A DNA stretch of 64,000 nt from NCBI GenBank assembly GCA_029204225.1, contig CM055100.1, positions 50,267,083 to 50,331,082 of the forward strand. The letters are read 5' to 3'. This document shows, in pieces, positions 36,742 through 51,543 of this stretch (positions are counted from its first letter, which is position 1; each line of letters opens with the position of its first letter). The position numbers and the translations under genes were made by a program. The DNA comes from Diphasiastrum complanatum. Its lineage: Eukaryota; Streptophyta; Lycopodiopsida; Lycopodiales; Lycopodiaceae. The notes beneath the pieces are model-generated. The model was not told where the DNA came from and did not search any database. It worked only from the letters and a program-made list of their open reading frames with translations.

Positions 36742-39700
36742 GTATGAGCTCATTTTCATTCTGATGGCTGTTCATAGCAAAATGCTGGAATTTCTTCACA
36801 TTTTGATTGGTTTGACACCGAGCATATGGCGTATTGTCACACATACCTAGGTCCTTTGCCTAGGGAGTGAGGATGTACAAATCACTTATTTGAGATGTAC
36901 ACTATAGTGAAGGATGCAGCAATGTTTCTTGTCTGAACTGAATTTGTAATCTTCTTCATCATGATTTTGCGGGTAGCCTTTTGAAAGGTAATAGAAAGTC
37001 AAGCATGTTGATTTTCAGTGTAATTGATGTTTTTTGATATTGTAGACCAGTGACATGCACTTGGCTCTAATTTATGTGCAAATAATTGGATTGGTTTAAC
37101 TTATAGCCCCTTTGCACTTAATCTACTTGACATTAAATTGATGATGTAAGCCATATTGTCTTGTGGAAGGCTAAGATAGAATTTTCCTTTTTGAATGTGC
37201 TATCATTGCCAACTTTCTTAATGATTACCCTTGGTCCACGATACCTAGGAGATATCTTGGCACACTTTCATGTGCGTAGCACCTTCGACTTGGAAAGCAC
37301 TAGTAAATATACCCAATCTCCAATCTCAAACTCCTGATAGGCACAATTCTCACGAGCATAGCTTTTTGCTGTAGCCACTTCCTTAGACAGGTTAGCTCAT
37401 GCCATTTATAGCCTTTGTTGCATCTGGATTAAAAACTCCGTAGCACTAGGTACCTTTCACGGAATCCTTATGGTCGCTGGGCTAGCCGGCCTATGACCAT
37501 AGTTGAGCTCAAAAGGGCTCAATCTTGTGGATGCATGTCTCTTATGATTATACGCAAACTCTACCACTAACATATGCACGAAACATGTCTTCCAAGAATT
37601 GATTAATACTCTTTTTCTGGCCATCCGTTTGAGGATATTTTGTACTACTCATCTACAAAATGTGTTTGCTTGCCAACAATCTATGTCCAGAACTGCTGCT
37701 TGCTGGCCTTGGTCCTGGCTCGTGCTTGCCTGTGCAGCATCAAAAACAGGTGGCGGTGGAATCACCACTGGGGTGGGTTGGGTCTTCTTCTCCATGTACT
37801 ACTGGCAAGCCTTGATGGCTTGTTTGGCCTGGGCGAGCTCGTGACTTGTGCTTGTCCGGTACTTGTCGAACTCTGCCTGGTAGTTGTTTAACGTTTGGCT
37901 GTATACCTGCACCTGACGCCTGAAGAGGTTCATACTTGTGACCGACCAGTAAAAAATTGGGGAGTACATTACGACTCTCAAACCGATACTGTCAATTGAG
38001 AGAGTGGCCTTGAGTCTGGTGCAGGTTGAGCTAGCCAGACTAGTTTTTCACTTTGTAACGCTTGCACTTCTGCCCCCAAGCGCGTATTCTCTACTTCATA
38101 AATTTGTAGTTGCGCCTCGAGGGGAGCAAGCCGTTGGGAGGCAACTTCCTACTTCTTTGCAGTCAGTTCTACCTCCCTCTCACAAGAAGTTGGCTCCATA
38201 GCCACGTGGCACTGCGGTTCCACAAAGTCTTTTGCCAAACTTCATTTGATCCATTGCTTGAGCATGGCTTCCATAGCATCAGCTTTAGCAAAAGCAACAT
38301 CCAATCTCTAAGAATAATGGCAAGATTCTCTGGAATCATCCATACTTGAATGGTAAAGATGTGACAAGGGAAAAGCACTTTTAAAGCAAGCTTCTGTTCA
38401 CTAGCTAGCCAAAAACTTGCAAAAATATGCAAAATAGACCTGTTTGCAATTCAGAAATGCCTCTCCCAAGGCTCACATATCCAAACTCTCAGCCACCAAC
38501 ATTTGCCATGACACATTAGACAATTATACAAATGTTGCTAGAACTATCAGACTGCTATCACTCATGTATTGGACTGTGTCCCATGTGACATACGACCCAT
38601 GTCCCTCTGACCTACCAACTCCTACGTTTTAGGATGTCAATGTTGCAGTCTTTAAATATGAACCAGTACCCTTGTGCTGAATGTAAGCGTGAGACTTCAA
38701 GCTAGTGAACTTGCCTATTATCGTCCTTTACAAAATTACCATAGGCCAGTAACTTAGCCATTCTCCTTACAACCGTTAAGTACAATTTTACAGTCTCACA
38801 TGTTTGTGAGAGGAATCTTAAAATTGTGTCAAAACGTGTTGTGATGGGAAAAGACACCCTAGAAGGGTGTGGAAGACTCTGGGAAAACAATGTTTTTAAC
38901 AACCAGCCATGCTAGAAAATCACATGTCTTTATACCAGAAAATGAGTGGTTTCAGACTTAGGGGCAAGACTACTAGAGTTTGCTAGTTAGCATTTTGTTG
39001 GTTGTCGTTTCTTGGGTGAGTGAACTATGGGCACATATTTTCCATCCTATCTTTGGCCCAATGGACCTAGTCCTGCAACCTTGACATGCTATGTCTAATT
39101 GATTTTTGTTCACTGTTGGAGTCGATATGACTTCATCATTTTGTCAACTGTGTACTAATTAACTATTTCTGCGTTCCATGAACGGTGAAATTTCAGTTGG
39201 CCCTTGATAATCGTGAGGTGTTTAAAATCATAAATGTTCTCATCAGGATTTTATTACACATGATGTTCTGCTATAGTTTGCAGTCAATCTATGTCGGCTT
39301 TTTTCCATGGGTCCTCGTATCTCCAAGTTTGTAGGGACATATCCAGAAAGAATACAAATTTTGTATTTTGTGTACTCTTGACGTCATTTTAAAATGGAAA
39401 CACTGAATGTTGCTGAATCTGTATTCCTTGTGTATATTGTTATTTTCCATTTCTATGTTTACCATAAGTTATTGTTACTAAGGTTTATTCTGATCTGATT
39501 CCAATTGACATATGTAGCTCTTTCTATACTGATCAAACTCAATGTTAAGGTCTAAAGAAAGAGGGGTCCTTAGAAATGGCACATATAGGACTTTTTTGTT
39601 GCTTGTGCAACTTTTTAGAGCTGAAGCATTGATTTTCGAGCTCCTGGAAATTGAAGAGGATGCCAATTTGCCTTGTCAATTTCTATAATTCAAGTACAAG

Positions 39701-42700
39701 ACTGGTTTTTTTGGTATGATGCTCATAAGTTCCTGGATCCACGAGTGCAAATCCTTCTTGCTTGTTCAATGCAGATAAACCAAAGCTTCCTATCGATTTT
39801 GAAGATGCAACTTGGGCCAAGATCAAGGAAGCAGTTGTTGCTATACATTTGAAGCAACCAGTTTCTTGCAGCCTTGAGGAATTGTACCAGGTATATGACT
39901 CAGCTTAGTATAATAGTAGATGTATGGACCTTTGATAGAGAAAGTTCAAATTATGTGCCGGGATTCCTAAAGTCCATTTTTTGGCCGGGTCTAGCTCCTA
40001 TTATGGTATTAAATTACGTTTTTCTTTTTTCAGGCCGTCGAGGATCTATGCCTGCACAAGATGGCAAGTAACCTGTATCAAAGACTGCAGCAGGAATGTG
40101 AGGTCCATATTTCTGAAAAGATCACTTCCTTGGTTGGCCAGAGTCCAGATACAGTTGTATTTCTTTCTCAGGTGGAAAAGTGCTGGCAAGATCATTGTGA
40201 ACAAATGCTCATGATTAGAAGCATCGCTCTTTATCTGGACCGTACTTATGTTATACAGAACTCAAATATTAAGTCCCTTTGGGATATGGGATTGCAATTG
40301 TTTCGAAAACATTTATCATTATGTCCTGAGGTAGAGCATAAGACCGTGACTGGCTTGTTGAGGCTGATTGAAAAAGAAAGGTATTTTTTCAATTTCTAAA
40401 ATTTTCTTATTTTTATTTATTTAAAATCTCGATATGTTTCAACCTAATAAGGGTTCCTTTTTATGGCCAACAGAATGCTCGAGTCTGTTGATCGGACTCT
40501 TCTTAAACATCTTCTTCGCATGTTTGGTGCCCTTGGCATATACTCCGTGGCCTTTGAAAAGCAATTTCTTGAATGCACGGCTGATTTTTATGCTGCTGAG
40601 GGTACTAGGTTTATGCAGCAAACTGATGTGCCTGACTACTTGAAGCATGTGGAGGTCAGCTGGCACTTCCATTTATGAATTGAATGCGTAGATACAAAAG
40701 ATGGTGTCAATTTTATACGTGTCCTTTATGTAGAACTACTGGTCTCAATGAATTGTCCATGACCTATGTATTCTTCAGTTTTCTTACAAGGGTTGCTACT
40801 ACAATGGCAGGCAAGGTTACAGGAAGAGAACGAGCGATGTCTTCTTTACTTGGATGCTAGCACAAAGAAGCCTCTCATTGCAACTGCCGAGAAGCAGTTG
40901 CTAGAGCGTCATACAGCAATCATTTTGGAGAAGGTAAGAATGGCAAGCATATGATTTAAGGAGGTGACTTTTGTGTAGCTGAAGTTACTTGGAAATCTGT
41001 TGTGTATCGTCACGTTGTAGTCAACATGTATAGTAGTTATCAAGGAGAAGCACCCCTTCAGGCTTGTTCTATTGCTCATTGCAGGGGTTCACTACGCTAA
41101 TGGATGCAAATCGTGTAATGGACCTCCAGAGGATGTATACGTTGTTTACGAGAGTGAATGCCCTGGAACCAGTGCGGCAAGCACTTAGTTCATACATAAA
41201 GGTAGCTGGCAGTGGAATTGTCATGGATGAGGAAAAGGACAAGGATATGGTGCTGTTTCTTCTAGATCTGAAAGCTCGGCTGGACATGATATGCGAGGAA
41301 AGTTTCAATAAAAACGAAGGGTTTGCAAACACTATCAAGGATGCATTTGAACATCTGGTCAACATACGACAGGTTACTTGTGCTTTATGTTGTCTTACCA
41401 AGCCTACTATTTAAAGAGATTCCATGCTTGATGAGGTTTTTGTGAGTGCCTTGAGCATGGCTTATTGTTATTTTAGTTCTTAGATCCAAGTTTCGTCTTA
41501 TCACACATATATTATAATCTTGGCTTGTTGGTTGACCAGTCACAAGCTCTATTCAAAGATTGTTAAAGTTGGTATGGCAACATCTTAACAAGGAATGGTG
41601 TGATGTGAGAATTATGGTTCTTTGAAGCACACCATGAAAAGGCTGCTTATTTGTCTAGGAATACATGCAACTCTTGTTCATACAAATTGCTGAGAACCTG
41701 GTATTCCATGTTCGCACTAACCACACAGAAGTCCTCTATTACTTTATTTGTGAAAAGATTTAGGCAAGGAAGTGGAGTTTGTGTATGTTCTCACAAATGG
41801 GCAAGTTGTAGATATATTGACGAAGGGTCTTCGTGAAGAAAAATTTGAAAGGCAAATTTTGTTCGTTTAAGTATTTGTTTCAAAGTGAGAAAAGAAAGTG
41901 CAATTTTTCTCTATAGCAGGCTATGATTAGTTTGAAAAAGGGTTACTGGGTTTAAACCATGACATCTAGAGCTCTGGTAAGTAAAGTAGAAGTTAAAATG
42001 TGTCGCGATTTTTATTACATCTAAGGCAAGGCTGTTTAGGAATTCAGGGGCACAAGTCGTGCCTGGTGTCTAGGCCTTTGGTCACCCGGCCAATAGAGCT
42101 TGTTTAGGTGCAGTGGCTTAAGTACAAGGCAGCTTTACGAATCTGCTTATAGATAGTAGATTGGTCGATGCATATTGCCAAGGTACTGTTGACTTGCCAT
42201 TTAGTAGTCAACAAGTAAGTCAGGGTAGTGCTAACCTACTAGGGAATGTAGCATTTAAAGTATTGCACCAGCTTAAAAAATCATTCTAGCAGCACTTTTG
42301 CATCTGATGATCCATCGTAATCTGGAATGTCACTTTCTGATTTCAGAACAAGATTTCTGATGTCATGACTGATTGATCTTGCTTCGATTGCCTCCATTCT
42401 CAGATATAAGACCTAAGGATTGAACAACCTCAGTTGCATTGTGAAATAGCAAACTCGTTCACGTCAGATGGCCTGGAATCCATTCAACGAGGTTAGAACT
42501 TAGAAACACATAGGTAACAGGCATCTTAAGTTATCTGACGAATTCAAGAAATAAATAGTTTATTTAGGTTGATTCTTTACTTAAATAGGACGAATCAATG
42601 TTCTGATATTTTGAGCTAAATTCTTACAGGATATTTGATGCTATGTCTAGGATAGTACCCAACATAAGAAAGGAGGTTTGCAATCTTCAACCTTATCCAT

Positions 42701-45700
42701 TCAACTCACAAGTTTTTAGACCATCACTGCCATCATGTATAGTGTGGAACCCAGACTAAATGCAATGGCGTTTCTACTCTCTTAGTCAGTGCCCAACAGT
42801 AGGTTAGGTCACATGCCCAGACACACGTCCACATTAGCTTTCATACATCTCTACAAAGATCGGCATGCTAAATTTCTCTCACTTCTTGGGAGGTGAAGGG
42901 CAAACTTAATCATGACGAGGGCTAGCAGTAAAGGGCAAAGTCATTCAAATGAACTCCCTACTTCCTCAGAGAAAAATAAGGAGGATTTACATTTCATCTC
43001 TTCACTTGCATTTGATTCTTACAAGAGTTCAAGTGCCTTCCCTCATGCTCAAATTCCCACGTAGGTCCAAGGTCCTTTTCTCCGCAGCTCCTAGATGGAT
43101 AGCTGCTAATAGGGGTGGCTGATATGGGTAGACCTGATTGTTGCTAAGTGTAGAAGATTTGGTTGAAGCTACACCTGAGCGGATCCATCTAACTCTTCTA
43201 CTTCTGCTGATTCCTACCTGATTAGTAGCTGATTACCTTTTTATCTCTACCTCAAGGTGCAACTTGTTGAAAGGGCAGTTCCCTGCCCTTCTGAGATGGC
43301 CACCCCAGCCTCCAGCCCATTTGCCGCCTCCTTTCCTTCTTTCCTGATCAGGGCCTAACTGAACGCCCCCCAAAGTGGATGTCTGTCCATAGTTTTCTCT
43401 ATGCAGGTCATTAAAATATGGCTTTGACCAAGTTTGAAGCAGCTCGATGCTCCACTCAAGGTAAACGGAATGAAGTAAACTTAAAATTAAGTACCAAGAG
43501 GAGGCAAAATAAGTCCCGTTCGTCCAACAAAGAGAACTAAGCAAGAACACACCCGAATGGCACTACCAAGGAGCTTGGAAGGCTTCCCATTGCAGCCCCA
43601 CTGGTAAGCAAAGATGAAAATATAGTGTTACAAGAGCAAATGTATTATCTTCAAGAGCTTTTTTTTGGATTACAATGAACCTTAAGGGAGATGGGGATCG
43701 CGGAAGATGAAAAGGAAGACATATGGGAACTGATTATTGACTTCTTTTGAAACAAGATGCATATTCAAGAATTACAATGGATAGAAGCTGGTTCCTTGGT
43801 TAAGCCTGTAATCTTGGTGTGCTTTCTTGATTCTAACTTGGAGATTGATATGTTTTTTGGTTGCAGAACCGTCCAGCAGAACTGATTGCTAAATTCATCG
43901 ATGGAAAATTGAGAGCTGGCAATAAAGGGACATCTGAAGAGGAATTGGAGGGAATCCTTGACAAGGTTTTAGTCCTCTTTAGGTTTATTCAGGTGAATTT
44001 CTTTGACTCAAACTTTGCAGTTTCAAAACACATGATGGCATTGGAAGTTGTATGATACACTATGGAGGCATGTACCAACAGGATGCTGCAACTTTATTGA
44101 TGGTGGATGGCATGTTCCTGCTCCCTTGGCTTTATTATTATGTCATGCAGCTTTTGAAATTAGTTTTGCATGAATTAGTTTTATAATTGGTAGTTGATGC
44201 TGTGGTTGATTTACTAAGTACGAAAATGCCTATGCCATACTGGAGGATACCTGATCAACTAAGTTTTTTTTTTGAACAATTTAAAGAAGTTTGAGTATGT
44301 TGAGTTTGCTTATGATGAGGCTCTATGAGTTGGCCAATCTCCATGGAGTCCGGACAAAAATAAGTGGGTTATGCGCCTGTATTGTCAAGTAAAATTCTAA
44401 TGTAATGCATGCCCGTAACACTTTTCTACCAATAAAAAATATTATTCTCAAAGTGGACTATGAACTGGAATATGAAGAGTGAAAAAAGAAGTGTGATCCT
44501 ATAGACCAAATTGAAGCAACCCATGTAGTGCAGTATGTGCAATAAAATCGATGGGCTCCTAAGTGGCCGCATCAGTAGGCCGACCATCCCACTGAACCAA
44601 ATAATGTATTTGGTGTTTGCGATGGCTGTGTTGTTCATGTGCCTGAAGAATATCAGTAGGCAAGAAAGGGAATAGCTGTATGGGTAGGATAATCAGCATG
44701 TATCCTGTAGATCATTTTATCCAATGGCAGCACGTAAAAGGCTAACCTGGAATTCATCACAAGCTTGGGTGGATACGGTACCCTGCAACTGACATGTAAC
44801 AAGTTTGAGCTTCTCTAGGATCTAGAGAGATCCATAACATCTTGAAGCTAGCTTTTCTGTCTGGGTGTGCCCCTGGCAGTTGAATGGTGTGATGTGCCCA
44901 TCAATACCTGTACATCTAGAATCCATATCAACTCAATCTGTAACTTAGAAGTAAATATCATATCTCGAGTCATGAGAATGGAGCATGGGACTTGGGAGAC
45001 CATGTAGCTGAAAAATCTCTAAGGAACTGGTAAGGACGTCAAATCTCTGTACATTAAATGCAGTCAGATAGCTATTTCCCTTCATGGAAGAGCACCAATC
45101 CTCAAACAAAACATAAGCTATCAAATATCTCTACTGGCATTAGGGTTAGATTTCTAATACAAAAAAGGAAGGACAAAATGACGTAAAACAGTTTCTCGCC
45201 CTTGCCCAAAATAGTGCAAAAATAATTACTTGGCCCTTGAAGAGTAAACTGGGTCCCTGAAAATTAAGTGGGTCACCTATCGTAGGCTGATTGGATCATT
45301 GTTATATCTAGCAGACAACACCAGACCTGATATAGCGTTTGCAGTATACAGGTTGAGCCAATAGAATCAAAACCCAGGATCGTTACATTGGAAGTTGGCA
45401 AAGAGAATACTACAATATCTCCAGGAAACAAAAGACTATGGACTGTGTTATTTGAAGGAAGCTGGATTTCGCATCGAATCTTACAGTGACGCAAGCTAGG
45501 CATCCATGAAGGATGATAGCCAAAGTATTTCAGGAGGTTGTACTCTAGCATCTGGCGCAGCCATACTCTGGATTAGCAAGAAGAAAACAGCAGTAGCTCA
45601 ATCTTCCTGTGAAGCGGAATATGTAGCAGCAGCCAAGATGGCAAACGAGTTGATCTGGATTAAATAAATATTGGAAGGATTTGATGAATCTAGTTCTGAA

Positions 45701-48700
45701 ACTTATGTCTTGTTAATGGATAACACTTCAGCAATCTATCTTACGAAAGATCCTGTATTTTACTCGAAAACGAAGCACATAGCTATCAAGTATCATGTGA
45801 TTCAGGACTTAGTCGAGAAGAAGATACTAAAGATAGTCTTCATACCCACAAAGGGAATGACAGCTGATATCTTTACAAAGCCCTTTGTTCGAGAAGCAAC
45901 GAAGAAAATTGGGGTTAATCCAACTGCCACTTTGAGGGAGCTGTAGAACAACTGATTAGACAGATCTTGATTCTACCAACAAAGCGCGCAGTTTACTTGA
46001 CAAAGGATGAGAAAGAAACGAACGCGAACTCAAAACTTTTCTATTAGTAACCAACTCGAAAAGATTCGCGAAACAGTGTCTTGTGAAAGCTCGTGGCTTT
46101 CTTGTTGAAGCTCGAAAGATTCGCGAACATAATCTTGTCGCGAAATTTTTCTGTTTCTTGTTCAAGCCTCGGATGTTGCGAAATTGTCGCGAACAATTCG
46201 CGAAATATTTCGGACTGTTCTTCAAGCTCACCTGTCGCAAAACTATCTCGAACAGATTGCGAAATATTCTAGCTTCCTTCCTTCAAGCTCAAGAATTGTC
46301 ATCTGTCGCGAACGATTCGCGAATGACGAAAATGTCGCGAACAATTTGCAAAACATGAAGCTGAGACGTAGAGATGAACTGTCACGAATTATTCGCGAAC
46401 AGAAATTATTCGACCCTGGAAATAGAGCGTCTATTTGAATATCAACCATCGTAAACGGTTAGATTCCTACTGTTACAGCATTAAAAGGCCAAAAGACCTG
46501 TAAATAAAAGGCCAAAAGACTTGTTCCTGTAGCATTATAAATACATATGTAGCGAGATAAGACAACAAGAGATGTATATTGATGAATCAGATTCAGATTT
46601 ATAAAAATTCGTCTTTGATTAATAGTTTCTTATTGTCTAAATGGTCTTGAGTTGTCTCATACTTCCGCATATAGTATCTTACTTCTGCATATAATTTCCG
46701 CACGCATATTCAATCAGAATAATTATTGTTCTATTAGTACATAAGCCAGATAAAATTGTGATTGAAGACATTGATATTAGTTCGATTTATTCGAACTCGC
46801 ATCCTGTTCTCTGTGGAAGAATATTTAATATTTTCCTATAGTAAATTGTAGCTGCAACTGACATGTAACAATTTCAAGCTTTTCTGGGATTTGGAAAGGT
46901 TCATAAAATTGTGAGGCTAGCTTTTTTGTCTACACTGACATCAAGCAAAGCATAGTTGCCTATAGACATGCTCCCCCTCAGTAAACTCCATATTCTAGTA
47001 ATGACATTCAATAACAACTTTATGCTACTATTGTATAAGTGACCCATTGCCTTGGAAATACCTTGGACAAGAAAGGAAAGGGACTATGATGAGGATATCC
47101 TATACAGGGGGATACCTAGAAATGTTGAGTATAATGTTGTGCCAAGAGTATCACCGGTACTTAGAGAGCTATTGTAACTATGCTCTATTGATGTAGAGGA
47201 GTAAGATAATGTTCCAAATAATTCCCCCCCAATGATGTGGATAAATACCTCAGTTTGGCCATTAGTGGTTGAATGGTATGATGTACCCACCGATACATGA
47301 ACATTTAGGGCACGTATCAACTCAAGAAGTAAAATTATTTCTCGATCTGTGAGGATGGAGCATGGGAGACCATGTGCCTGAGAAATCTTAAGGATATAGG
47401 AAGAAAACTATAATTAAATAGAGTATCTCCCACAAGGAAGAGCAAGCAACAAGCCTCTTACAAAGGATTAGAGTAATCCAAGACATCAGCTATCGAATGG
47501 ATGCCTTTTCTTTATATTTATACTTGACTGGCATCATAGATGTGCAATGTTTTGGAACGAGTGTTCTGAAACATGCCAGTGATTTAGATCGGAATGTTGT
47601 GCTTTTTTTTTATTATATTTTTGTAATTCAGAGGGTGGAAAAGAATAATTTGCGTAAACTGTGAATTAGACTATCACTGATCATTGATTGATGGTGTTTG
47701 ATTTTCTTATAGTCTAGACTCCAATTTTCTTTATCATAGTTGATAGTTTACAATCACACATTGAGCTGCCATGTAGAGTAACGAGTTATTAAGGAGCCTT
47801 CTAGAAGTCGTTTAGCAACCTTTTCGTAATATCACATTTATTGCAAAATTGAGATTTCTAGTCTGATTGAGAATGACCAAAGAGCATAAGGACACACAAA
47901 CTACTATCCAAAAATTCAAGGCAAAAACTACCATCCAAATATTGAACTAGAGGCTAGCAACTAAATCACTAAATCCTAAATCCCACGTGTAGAAAAAACT
48001 ATGCAAAAGGGCCTCATGCACGTCAACGACATGAATGCTCATGGTGATCACCTATGTCAAAAGAAGTTTTGGAATATGCATCAATCTCGCTCTAGCAACC
48101 CTACAACCAAAACTAGCAACGTGATTCACTTAAAATGATGCACTATAGTCGCCAAACAAAGCAAAGAAAATAATGTTAAAAGAGTCTCAAATACGTGTGT
48201 TGCTTGCAAATCTCCACACACTCACTTTTTCCATCTTCTATGTGCTACAATCACCTTCTATAGACAATTACCTTGACATAGAGTGCTCAGACATGAATTT
48301 TGGCCTTCCTGTTGCTCTCTCCACAACCTCAAGAATCCCCAAGAAAAGTTTGCCAACGTTCGGGTTTCGCGACAAAATAAAAATATCTCCAAATATTTTT
48401 TATTGACGTTACGTCGTTTTGGAATGCTGAGCGTCCGGAGCAACCTTCTAATGCAACATAGATATTAGACTGGCATCTATTGATTGTTCTTCATTCATAT
48501 CAATCATAGATGCCACCCATGTTCCAGAATGCGATCCGGGAATTCCCATTAGGATTTCTCAAAATGCAATTCTTTTTGGGTGCCAATATTGGTGTCTAGT
48601 GAGGGTTTTTTCAAGAGCAGTTCACTTACCCAGCTTGCTAGGAGTCTTTAAAAAAGTGCGGTCGAGTTTTGGGTGATTAAGTGATTTTCTATCCATAGAA

Positions 48701-51511
48701 AACCATATCAAACATCTCTATCTATGTTTTATGTGAAATGAAATCATATTGAATGACAACAAACTGACAACAGTTATGACGCATAAGTGTCCCCTCCCTC
48801 TCTCGAATGCAAGTGGCTGCTTGCTTGCCGCCTCACTAAGAAGATTTTGTTTTTTAAGGGATTTGAGACTGCGATCCAGGTTCCGGATTGCGGTTGCACA
48901 ATATATATGTGTTCATAACATGGTATTAGAGCACTTTCCTGAGCATTTGGGAAGGCATTGATTTTTTTCTCTCTAATTTTTTTTTTGCCACTCTCGCTAG
49001 AGATTTTCTCTCTCTAGTGGTTTGCTATTTGCTATATCTCTAGCACATTTTTTGTCATAACTTGTTTTGTTTTTGACCAGAATTGAGTTCTTTTAGTTGC
49101 ATTGGTGTTGTAGCAAGTCAGCGCCTATGATGATTGGAATGTTTTTGCTGGCCGTTTTCTAAAAAACCTAATTATCAGCTTTTGGGAGAACTCATCTTTT
49201 CCATCCTTTTTCGCTACAAAAGTTGAATGAGGGTGCTAGGCTGAGGCAAGACCATTGATCAATAGATCATGCAAAGTTTTCGAAAGGGGTAAGATTTCCT
49301 TTTCATTTTTCATTTTTTTGTTGTTCTTTGTGCATATGCAATTGGATCTTGTTATTTTCTATGGTTCCTTGATCCTTAAGATCCAATTTCTATCCATTTT
49401 TTCCTTCATAAGTCAAGTTTTAGTAAAATCAAACCTTGTTTAAATTGGGATATTTTGTTTTCTATTTCGAAAAATTTCGCCTTTCGGATCTTTACATTCT
49501 TTGTCTCTCAACAAGTTCATTGCACTTTATGGGTCACTAACCGGCTATTCTTTCTCAAGAAATTGCGCTTCACTCACTTTTTGGTAACCTCTTCACCGCC
49601 TATTGTTTGCTGGACATTTTGGCACCTTGCTTTCTTACTTCTTGCTCCCTTTTGTGGTGATCTTTCCGAAATTCACTTGCTTCGTGGCCTTTTTCGAGTG
49701 GTGTTTTGAGTGTCGATTCAAGCCTACGTTGAGGGTGACTAGTGTTCTCTTTTTCCGGATTTGTGCTTCTTCTGCATTCCATTTTCATTTCTTTTGTTCT
49801 ATATTGTTTCGATTTGTTTCTATTTATTTATTTTCTTTTGTGATTATGTATTGTGCTTGCCATTCTTTCTTGTTATTTCTTGTGCTTGTTTATAAAAAAC
49901 AAAACACGACAAGTATATCGTAGCACTTGCCTCGCTGCTCCACCCTTACTTCAGGAGCTATTGCTAAATCTTTAGCGAAAATTTGAGAACTCCAACAAGA
50001 ACTTGAATTGGAAAGGCAAGCAACAAGTTAAACCGATACTCAATTGGAGTTTACAATTCTGCAATCATCCACAAAAGGATATTCCACTAGCTCTATACTC
50101 CAAAAATAATCTACACCATGTATTCTCCCACTATAGGTCATCATAGGTATTACAATCCCCAAGTGAAGATCTATCAAGATCTTGTCGCATGCAATCAAAA
50201 GGATGCTTGTGAAGTCAAAACACCCAACCAACAGGAAATGGATAGGATCCCATTGACTAAATCCCTAATCGCTTCACCCTCGAGTGACTGAATGCAAGAG
50301 AGGAGAGGATCCTGGCCTTGGGAAATAGAAAACTGAATGAGGAGATGGGCGAGTTCCTACAAGAGATATAGGCCCCAAAAGTTGAGGAATATTCCTTCGA
50401 GGATCCCCAAGACCAATGCAAAAGCATTTGACCTCCTAAAGTTGTGAATCACCATGCTCTAGCTCCATAGGTCCAATTAGAGCATCTGGGCCACACAAGG
50501 TTATAAATTACATTACTAGCCTAGTCCGGAATGACGTGACGTAACTAATAATCTCGTACATTGGAGTACCGGATATCCATATTAAGGACTGTTTTGAATC
50601 CCTCATACTGGACATGGACGTAACAATAGGCTTTTGTGTTTCCTAGGCACCTTCGTCCCACTCTTTCATTGACCGTGTACCCAAATATACCTTTGCTCAC
50701 CCTTACAATTGCAACCAGGAAGCTCTTACTTCATTACTACACTTTCCAGACGACTTTTTGTTGCCTCACTTCATAATGCTGCCTCAATATCTTTCCCATT
50801 GAAACCTTACATATGTCCACCCAATTCATCTCATCCTATTCAGCCTCCCTAGTTAGATGATGAGTGTCGTTCCTTAAACCTTTGTGTTGCCCATGCACAC
50901 CTCCATGTTCATACTGCTCGCCGATCTCTCCACCCTACACTCCACTGTAAAAAATGTTTCTATGAGCAACGGGAAGGGAAATGCCTTTTTAATCTCTTTA
51001 TATAGTTCCTCCATAGGTTCCTCTTGGTGTGTGTTCTCATCCCTAGTGCGGCGTGCCCCACCTCCCCTCCTTGATGATCTACATATCTAGACCACATACC
51101 GCATTATATACTGTACCCACTGACTCACCCATATCCATCTCCCCATGCCCATGTGAATTCACCTTCTTCACCTCTGACATGTAGAGGCCATCAAGAGAAT
51201 GAAGACCCATCATTCCAGAGACATAGAGGACCTTGAGTTAGAATTGTTGATCCCTGGTGGAACCATGCTCTCACCTATTCTAGCCATTCTACTCAATCAG
51301 ACCGTTGTCTTTGGTTTGCCTTCTTCTTGGTGCACTGACATGATCCACCCCATCCACCCCATGAATCCTGATGATTATCGCACCATCATAATCAGGCACG
51401 TCATTACGAAGCTGGATGATACTATTCTCTAGTCTGCAGTTAGTTAATCACATAGTTGATATGTACTCATTCGTCTTAAATGCCTCTTGGCATGGAAAGA
51501 CATTAATAAAG

Positions 51512-51543
<32 letters not shown>

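Noticed and set aside
43233-43550. Minus-strand frame of about 105 codons in CUL4 intron 6
   Set aside because: No recognisable motif, and composition matches surrounding non-coding DNA.
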